Assembly: GCA_964552195.1 (NCBI GenBank)
Contig: CAZKFM010000001.1
Coordinates: forward strand, 496,001 to 560,000
DNA from: CAZKAP01 sp964552195
GTDB lineage: Bacteria; Bacteroidota; Bacteroidia; Flavobacteriales; Flavobacteriaceae
Direction: 5' to 3'
DNA: 64,000 nt
Positions 59,839 to 64,000 of this stretch are shown one piece after another (the stretch's first letter is position 1; each line of letters begins with the position of its first letter). Made by a program: the position numbers and the translations under genes. A model generated the notes under the pieces. The model ran no database searches. It was not told the DNA's origin and saw only the letters and a list, made by a program, of their open reading frames with translations.

Positions 59839-61054
59839 CACTGAGGATTTTGTGTACGTTGAGTTTAAAGATAGAAATGGAAGCCAGCAGGGTGGCCAAA
59901 ATGGCAAGAACCAGAGTAACGGCCAGCAAAGTCCACTCGACTGCATCCGGGCCGCTGATATTCAATACATAGCCGTAGGCGTCCTGTATGAAGCCCGATG
60001 CCAGGATGAGGCCCAATCTTCCCAGAGACCAGCCCAGTACAAATCCGAAAAATGCGAGATAGCCTCCTTCCAGGATAACCAGCCACAAAAGCTGTCGGGT
60101 ACTGAATCCATAGGTGCGCAGCAGTGCCAGCTCCTGTTTGCGTTCCCGTACGGTTCGGAGTATGCTGATGAATATACTCAAACCCGATACGATGAGTATA
60201 ACCAGGGAAATTCCATTAATCAACCGAACTCCGGTTCCCATCATATTGGTCAGTCTGCCGATTTCGTAACCGGGAAGCGCCGCCTGGAATTTGGTGTTTT
60301 CATTTATTAGCCGGGGAAACTGGACCAGGCCCAGAGGATTTCGAAATTTAATAAGCAAAGATGTGATTTCCCGTTCGTCCTCGTGTTCATGCCCGTGTTC
60401 GTGCTCCGATTCGGGATGTACTTCCTCGGTTTCGTGATGCTTGTGAGCCTCCCAGATACTTTCGAGGGAAGTAATAATCAAGTTATCGACTACAGTACCT
60501 GTAGGCTCGAGCAGGCCCTTTACGATATAGGGATGTTCGTCGTGACTATCTATGTTATTTGCGGTTAGCCCGTGGGAACTTATAAACGTATCACCCAGTT
60601 CGAGACCGAGTTCACGACGAACGGCATAGCCCACTACTACCTCGAAGGGCTCACTATACAACTTACCTTTTTCTAAGACTGCGTCGTAATACTTCAGGTA
60701 TTCGGGTACGGTACCCAGTATGCGATAACCGGCGTAATTGTCACCATACGAAACGGGTACGGCCGAAGCAACCATCGGATTCTTTTGTAGATAGCCCACC
60801 TCCTTTAGTGGCACATTGCCCGTAGGAACATCGATGTGAAGAACCGAGGAAAGAACCAATTGCAATGGACTTCCCTTGGCGCCCAAGACCATATCGAAAG
60901 GAGCAATGTTGCGATTCAATTGCCCGTCTGCCTGATTCTTGAGTTGCAGGACAAAGGTCACCATGGAAATACTCAGGACCAGTAGGAGCAGGCTAAGCAT
61001 GAGATTAAGAGGCTTGGAGACCATGTTTCGGTATGCCAGAAATGCAATGCTCAT
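59831..61054 (-). CDS. FtsX-type ABC permease with His-rich periplasmic loop
   Basis: 407 residues: membrane helix ~15-36, periplasmic domain ~40-260, three C-terminal helices. MVLGAKGSPLQLVLSSVLHI followed by DVPTGNVP is typical of a permease subgroup that I recall from Zur regulons. The periplasmic part contains HKHHETEEVHPESEHEHGHE (residues 204-223; nine His within 204-224 counting H224) and H161, H171, H174, a strong metal-binding feature. With the ATPase it probably forms a type VII mechanotransducer, not a channel importer. It may move metal between periplasmic carriers or release it. Start overlaps the ATPase stop (ATGA). Confidence 0.85.
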   Translation of the reverse strand: MSIAFLAYRNMVSKPLNLMLSLLLLVLSISMVTFVLQLKNQADGQLNRNIAPFDMVLGAKGSPLQLVLSSVLHIDVPTGNVPLKEVGYLQKNPMVASAVPVSYGDNYAGYRILGTVPEYLKYYDAVLEKGKLYSEPFEVVVGYAVRRELGLELGDTFISSHGLTANNIDSHDEHPYIVKGLLEPTGTVVDNLIITSLESIWEAHKHHETEEVHPESEHEHGHEHEDEREITSLLIKFRNPLGLVQFPRLINENTKFQAALPGYEIGRLTNMMGTGVRLINGISLVILIVSGLSIFISILRTVRERKQELALLRTYGFSTRQLLWLVILEGGYLAFFGFVLGWSLGRLGLILASGFIQDAYGYVLNISGPDAVEWTLLAVTLVLAILATLLASISIFKLNVHKILSDV

Positions 61055-61677
61055 AGGGTCAACCGATTTTCGAAATGCTGGGATACGCGTTGGTCATGGG
61101 TAACAATGACTAAGTTGCTGCCGCATAATCCGGCTTCTTCCTTCAGGAGTTCGACTACTCGTTCACTGTTTCCATCATCCAGGTTGGATGTGGGCTCGTC
61201 CGCAAAGACGACCCGGGGTTTGTGTATTAGTCCAAGTGCTATGGAGAGTCTTTGCTGCTGGCCCTGGCTCAGATAGGAGACCTTTTTATCGAGTACACCG
61301 GCAATTCCCAGTCGTTCGCACAGTGCCTGCAATCGGTCCGGGTCGGAGCCTGACTTGGGATAGTTCTGCCTGAGGCTAAGGTTTTGATGAACGTTCAAAG
61401 ATTGGATAAAGCGGTATTTCTGAAAAACGATTCCTATATGCTCGCCCCTGAACCGGTCGAGCTCTTTTCGGTTCAGTCCGCAAATATCCGTTCCCGATAT
61501 CACAATCGAACCTTCCGTTGCCGGCAGCAAGCCGGACAGCAGGTGTAGATAGGTGGTTTTGCCCACACCGGAAGCACCTAGTATGAGGAGGTGTTCACTA
61601 TCGCCCAGGTCTATGGACGGAAAAGTGAATTCCTTGCCATCGGGATAGGTGAATCGAACGGATTCAGCTTTGACCAT
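61051..61677 (-). CDS. ABC transporter ATP-binding protein of the metal locus (LolD-like)
   Basis: 208 residues. Walker A is GASGVGKTT (about 34-42), signature LSQGQQQRLSIALGL (SQG instead of SGG), Walker B VVFADEPTSNLD. It powers the His-rich permease. It is the first gene of the five-gene minus-strand operon ATPase-permease-CFFCG1-CFFCG2-Fur, with an exact TAnnTTTG element about 48 bases upstream. Confidence 0.9.
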   Translation of the reverse strand: MVKAESVRFTYPDGKEFTFPSIDLGDSEHLLILGASGVGKTTYLHLLSGLLPATEGSIVISGTDICGLNRKELDRFRGEHIGIVFQKYRFIQSLNVHQNLSLRQNYPKSGSDPDRLQALCERLGIAGVLDKKVSYLSQGQQQRLSIALGLIHKPRVVFADEPTSNLDDGNSERVVELLKEEAGLCGSNLVIVTHDQRVSQHFENRLTL

Positions 61678-61703
61678 TACAAAAGACTAATATTCTTAAT
61701 AAC

Positions 61704-61716
61704 GCAACTTAGTTGC
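61704..61716. promoter_or_regulatory. Palindrome 1 GCAACTTAGTTGC, probable Zur/Fur-type operator
   Basis: Perfect 6-1-6 palindrome (GCAACT, T, AGTTGC). With flanking AAC and ATT it becomes a 9-1-9 repeat with one mismatch pair, the geometry usual for Fur-family boxes. It contains the TTG that sits 18 bases before the merC-like gene's -7 element. Confidence 0.6.
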
Positions 61717-61729
61717 ATTTGTGACAAAT
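61717..61729. promoter_or_regulatory. Palindrome 2 ATTTGTGACAAAT, abutting palindrome 1
   Basis: Perfect 6-1-6 palindrome that starts on the next base after palindrome 1. It overlaps the -7 element of the minus-strand operon and lies in the spacer of the plus-strand promoter, so one bound repressor could block both. Confidence 0.6.
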
Positions 61730-61732
61730 ATA
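61725..61732 (-). promoter_or_regulatory. Putative -7 element TATATTTG of the metal ABC operon
   Basis: On the minus strand TATATTTG exactly matches TAnnTTTG and overlaps palindrome 2. Transcription would start near 61718, inside the operator region. Confidence 0.5.
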
Positions 61733-61790
61733 CTATCTTCGGCCCGTAATTTATAATTGTATGCCGCTGGCATAGGAACCAAGATATAAA

Positions 61791-62246
61791 ATGAATAACG
61801 CCAAATTGCTCAAAATCGTCAATATTCAAAGTTCATCGGACATAGTCGGGGCGGCTGCGAGCACCCTATGCCTGATACACTGTTTACTTACCCCCTTGCT
61901 TTTTGTAGTTCAGGCGGGGGTAGCTCATGGGCACTCGAGCCATCCTCACTGGTGGGGGGCGCTCGATTGGATTTTCGCTGGGGTTTCCCTGTTTGCCGTT
62001 GCCTGGTCGGCCAGGAAAACCAGTCGTAAATGGGTTGGCATAGCTCTATGGATTGCATGGGTAGGCTTGATAGCACTCATTGCGAATGAAAGAATGAGCT
62101 GGGTGGAGCTTGCGGAATGGACCATTTACATTCCGGCCATTCTTTTGGTGTTGCTGCATCTCTACAACCACCAGTCTTCGCATATCCGTTGTGAGGGTAA
62201 TGCCTGCCAGAACTGGGACGGACGAAACCCTAATGACGCCGCATAG
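61791..62246 (+). CDS. MerC-like membrane protein
   Basis: 151 residues with four membrane helices. The first carries ASTLCLIHCLLTPLL (C27, H30, C31), the MerC-type CxxHC motif; a short loop has HGHSSHPHWW (four His), and the tail has HIRCEGNACQNWD. MerC proteins in flavobacteria are widespread and usually not linked to mercury; the divergent Zur-like operon suggests zinc or copper. A mercury role is unsupported, since no merA, merP or merR is present. Confidence 0.85.
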   Translation: MNNAKLLKIVNIQSSSDIVGAAASTLCLIHCLLTPLLFVVQAGVAHGHSSHPHWWGALDWIFAGVSLFAVAWSARKTSRKWVGIALWIAWVGLIALIANERMSWVELAEWTIYIPAILLVLLHLYNHQSSHIRCEGNACQNWDGRNPNDAA

Positions 62247-62340
62247 CCCGTTAGCCTTGGAAGGGCGGAAACCAAAAAAAAGGACCATGTTACGCCATTA
62301 GCGCCCCATAGCCCTCGTTCCCTGCTAACTTAAACGGATT

Positions 62341-64000
62341 TTACATCAATGCTTCATAATCGCTTACGGTGCCATTATTCATGAAGCACTCGATGATTCT
62401 TCTGCCCAGGGGGTCCAGATCCTCGACCAAAAACTGCTCGAGTTCGGACTTAAAGAAGGTATTGAGAATCTCAGCTCCCTTATCGTAAGCCTCAGTTCCT
62501 ACCTCTTCCTGCAGTTCTACCTTTAGCAATTCCTTGGGCAGGTACTTGCCCTCTATACGCATGCTGTTCAGGGCATACCCCAGCAGACTGCAACGGGCCT
62601 CTGAAATCTGATCCTCATTGAACCTGGCATTGCCTTTACGGGCCAGGAACTCGCGTGATACCCACTGCGGCATGAAGCCTGTCCTGTAGGCACCTATATG
62701 CTGATTGGGCAACAGTATGTTCTTCACCTTATGAGTTTGCTGGAACTGCCTTAGGAGCAGATTGGCCTGAGTTACCCGCTTGCCCGTGGCAAAGGGCCAG
62801 AAACTCCCTACTCCCTCGCTGGTCAGTCCTATGGTATCGGTTATGCTAGGGTTAGCATGTCCCCGCGGGGCCACGAGGCGCCACAACCAGGCCAGTGCAG
62901 GCGGCAGCAGATGCATCATCCCGACGATTCCATAGGTCGGTTTTTCCCGCGTACACGGGGGAGTACGTATCCCCATACTGCGAATATCAACATCCACCGA
63001 ACCGTTGTATACACCTGGGAAGAAGTTTCTGGGTATAATTACCCGGGGATTCGGGCAGGGCTTACCAGGCTCGTCCTCAATGTGATCCCAGAGCAGTGCT
63101 GTACTCCCGGGTACCGCGTTGATGTTCAGGAACAATAGTGGTTTTTCGGGTTGAGCAGTGAGTCGTTCCAGTACCACGTCGGTTCCATAGGTCTTTAGGT
63201 GGTCCACTCGCACGAACCAGCCATCTTCAGCGTCCATCAGATGAATCTTGCCGTTATCGGCCCGTTCCTCATGGGTACGGCAGAGGGCCATATCATCCGT
63301 TACCGCTTCCAGGTCGCATGTCCTTGGGAGCTCCAGTTTAAAGCGTTTCTTCGCCACGACGTTTTCCCCCAGCAGCAGTCGTCCGTCCACCTGCCGATGT
63401 GGTTGCTGCAGGATCTCGCTTTTACCTCCACCGCTGGCACCCTCATGCATAAAGGTGACGACATTGTCGTAAGGGGTTACTACCCGTACGGTGGCACAGT
63501 GTGCGGTAATCCATTCTTCTATATTACCCAGGTGAATCAGCATGCCATAGACACCTTTTTTGGCGCTGGGGCCGGGATACAGGTTGTAGGAAAACATTTC
63601 GTATTGGTCCTCCTGTCTTTCGTGAACCACGACCTGCTGTCCTTCGAAATGGGTATGCCGAAAGGGCGGTGCTACGTATATAGCTACTTTCGGAACGAAA
63701 TCTTCAGGCAGGTTATCGGCATCGACTATGCCTTGAAGGAGTGCGAGCCCTAGTCCGAAGAAACCGGCGTTTGCGGGGATGATAGCGACTCCATCGTATC
63801 CGATACCGGGCTGACCTGCGTTGAAATAGAACATGGCGAGGTCCTGATCTTTCATCCATTCGAAGGTTTCCAGCTTTAGGCTTTCGAATCGGTAACCAAA
63901 CCGGTCTTCGAATCGTTCCTTATCGGTGGGAAAGTCATCGGCTATGACCATGCTATTGGGATCTCGCCTCCGTAAATACACATCGGGGTAATTCGCCGAG
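62341..64000 (-). CDS. DUF4914 P-loop protein, partial (N-terminus outside window)
   Basis: The frame is open to the window edge, so ~550 C-terminal residues are present (family members are somewhat longer, from memory). A GTG at 63981 is inside an open frame and not a real start. The Walker-A-like motif is EGASGGGKSEI, resembling phosphoenolpyruvate carboxykinase and HPr-kinase P-loops. TLEWMK-type N-terminal strands, a PNPRVIIPRNFFPG block and RIEGKYLPKELL near the end are conserved-looking. It may be a kinase or phosphotransferase; no substrate is known. The stop is 94 bases from the MerC-like stop. Confidence 0.8.
   Translation of the reverse strand, partial: SANYPDVYLRRRDPNSMVIADDFPTDKERFEDRFGYRFESLKLETFEWMKDQDLAMFYFNAGQPGIGYDGVAIIPANAGFFGLGLALLQGIVDADNLPEDFVPKVAIYVAPPFRHTHFEGQQVVVHERQEDQYEMFSYNLYPGPSAKKGVYGMLIHLGNIEEWITAHCATVRVVTPYDNVVTFMHEGASGGGKSEILQQPHRQVDGRLLLGENVVAKKRFKLELPRTCDLEAVTDDMALCRTHEERADNGKIHLMDAEDGWFVRVDHLKTYGTDVVLERLTAQPEKPLLFLNINAVPGSTALLWDHIEDEPGKPCPNPRVIIPRNFFPGVYNGSVDVDIRSMGIRTPPCTREKPTYGIVGMMHLLPPALAWLWRLVAPRGHANPSITDTIGLTSEGVGSFWPFATGKRVTQANLLLRQFQQTHKVKNILLPNQHIGAYRTGFMPQWVSREFLARKGNARFNEDQISEARCSLLGYALNSMRIEGKYLPKELLKVELQEEVGTEAYDKGAEILNTFFKSELEQFLVEDLDPLGRRIIECFMNNGTVSDYEALM

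Larger units (their letters stand above)
61713..61741 (+). promoter_or_regulatory. Putative promoter of the MerC-like gene
   Basis: TTG (61713-61715), an 18-base spacer and TATCTTCG (61734-61741, one base off TAnnTTTG). Start of transcription would be near 61748, about 43 bases before the ATG at 61791. Confidence 0.5.

Noticed and set aside
61791..62246. Mercury resistance based on the MerC-like protein
   Set aside because: No merA, merP, merT or merR is present; the divergent Fur-family operon and His-rich features point to zinc or copper.
1..64000. CRISPR arrays, prophage or insertion sequences
   Set aside because: No regular repeats, transposase, integrase or phage structural genes were seen; gene content is uniformly chromosomal.

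Overview
The window is a chromosomal segment of a member of the Bacteroidota, most likely family Flavobacteriaceae. The evidence is the gliding/type IX secretion operon gldK-L-M-N, TonB receptors with carboxypeptidase-like N-terminal domains, families typical of the group (DUF6090, DUF3078, DUF4249, DUF983, DUF418), and promoters of the TAnnTTTG type instead of TATAAT. Base composition looks slightly above half G+C by eye (not counted), which is high for the family. I would not name a genus. No rRNA, tRNA, CRISPR array, insertion sequence or phage gene is visible.

Layout. 0-3.8 kb: end of gldK, then gldL, gldM and gldN, closed by a strong terminator. 3.8-7.3 kb: FAD oxidoreductase, DUF983 protein and an ABC-F ATPase. 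7.6-13.5 kb: a tripartite RND efflux operon (adaptor, pump, TolC) and a small zinc-ribbon protein. 13.5-18.6 kb: amine-oxidase-like flavoprotein, a peroxide-defence operon (peroxiredoxin, thioredoxin, small partner), a divergent pyruvate-kinase-like protein and a ribosome hibernation factor. 18.6-23 kb: a sigma-like factor with an unknown membrane partner, divergent from a TonB receptor. 23-28.3 kb: MsrB, a duplicated-domain secreted protein, DUF3078, a uracil-DNA-glycosylase-like protein, DUF418 and DUF6090.

28.3-39.5 kb is a molybdenum-cofactor island. A tightly overlapping operon encodes cysteine desulfurase, XdhC, a MocA-MoaD fusion, MoeB-rhodanese, MoaE, a MoaC-MoaB fusion, MoaA, MoeA and a TSUP exporter. 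It converges on a two-subunit molybdenum hydroxylase (IorB/IorA type), which is the probable client: the operon makes molybdopterin, converts it to a dinucleotide form, sulfurates it and inserts it.

39.5-54.8 kb: DUF1801, a four-gene MacAB-TolC-like export operon, DUF2147, a LytS/LytTR two-component pair, a carboxypeptidase-regulatory-like protein, a 1-Cys peroxiredoxin, a membrane HELGH protein, an aldo/keto reductase, an arsenite methyltransferase, and a DUF4249 lipoprotein with its TonB receptor.

55.0-62.3 kb is the most interesting stretch, an apparent metal-acquisition locus. A small secreted Cys protein precedes a TonB receptor carrying the copper-ligand pattern described for OprC. It converges on an operon for an ABC ATPase, an FtsX-type permease with a His-rich loop, two tandem secreted CFFCG paralogues and a Fur/Zur-family regulator. 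A MerC-like protein is divergent from this operon, and two abutting 13-bp palindromes lie over the shared promoters. The window ends inside a DUF4914 P-loop protein.
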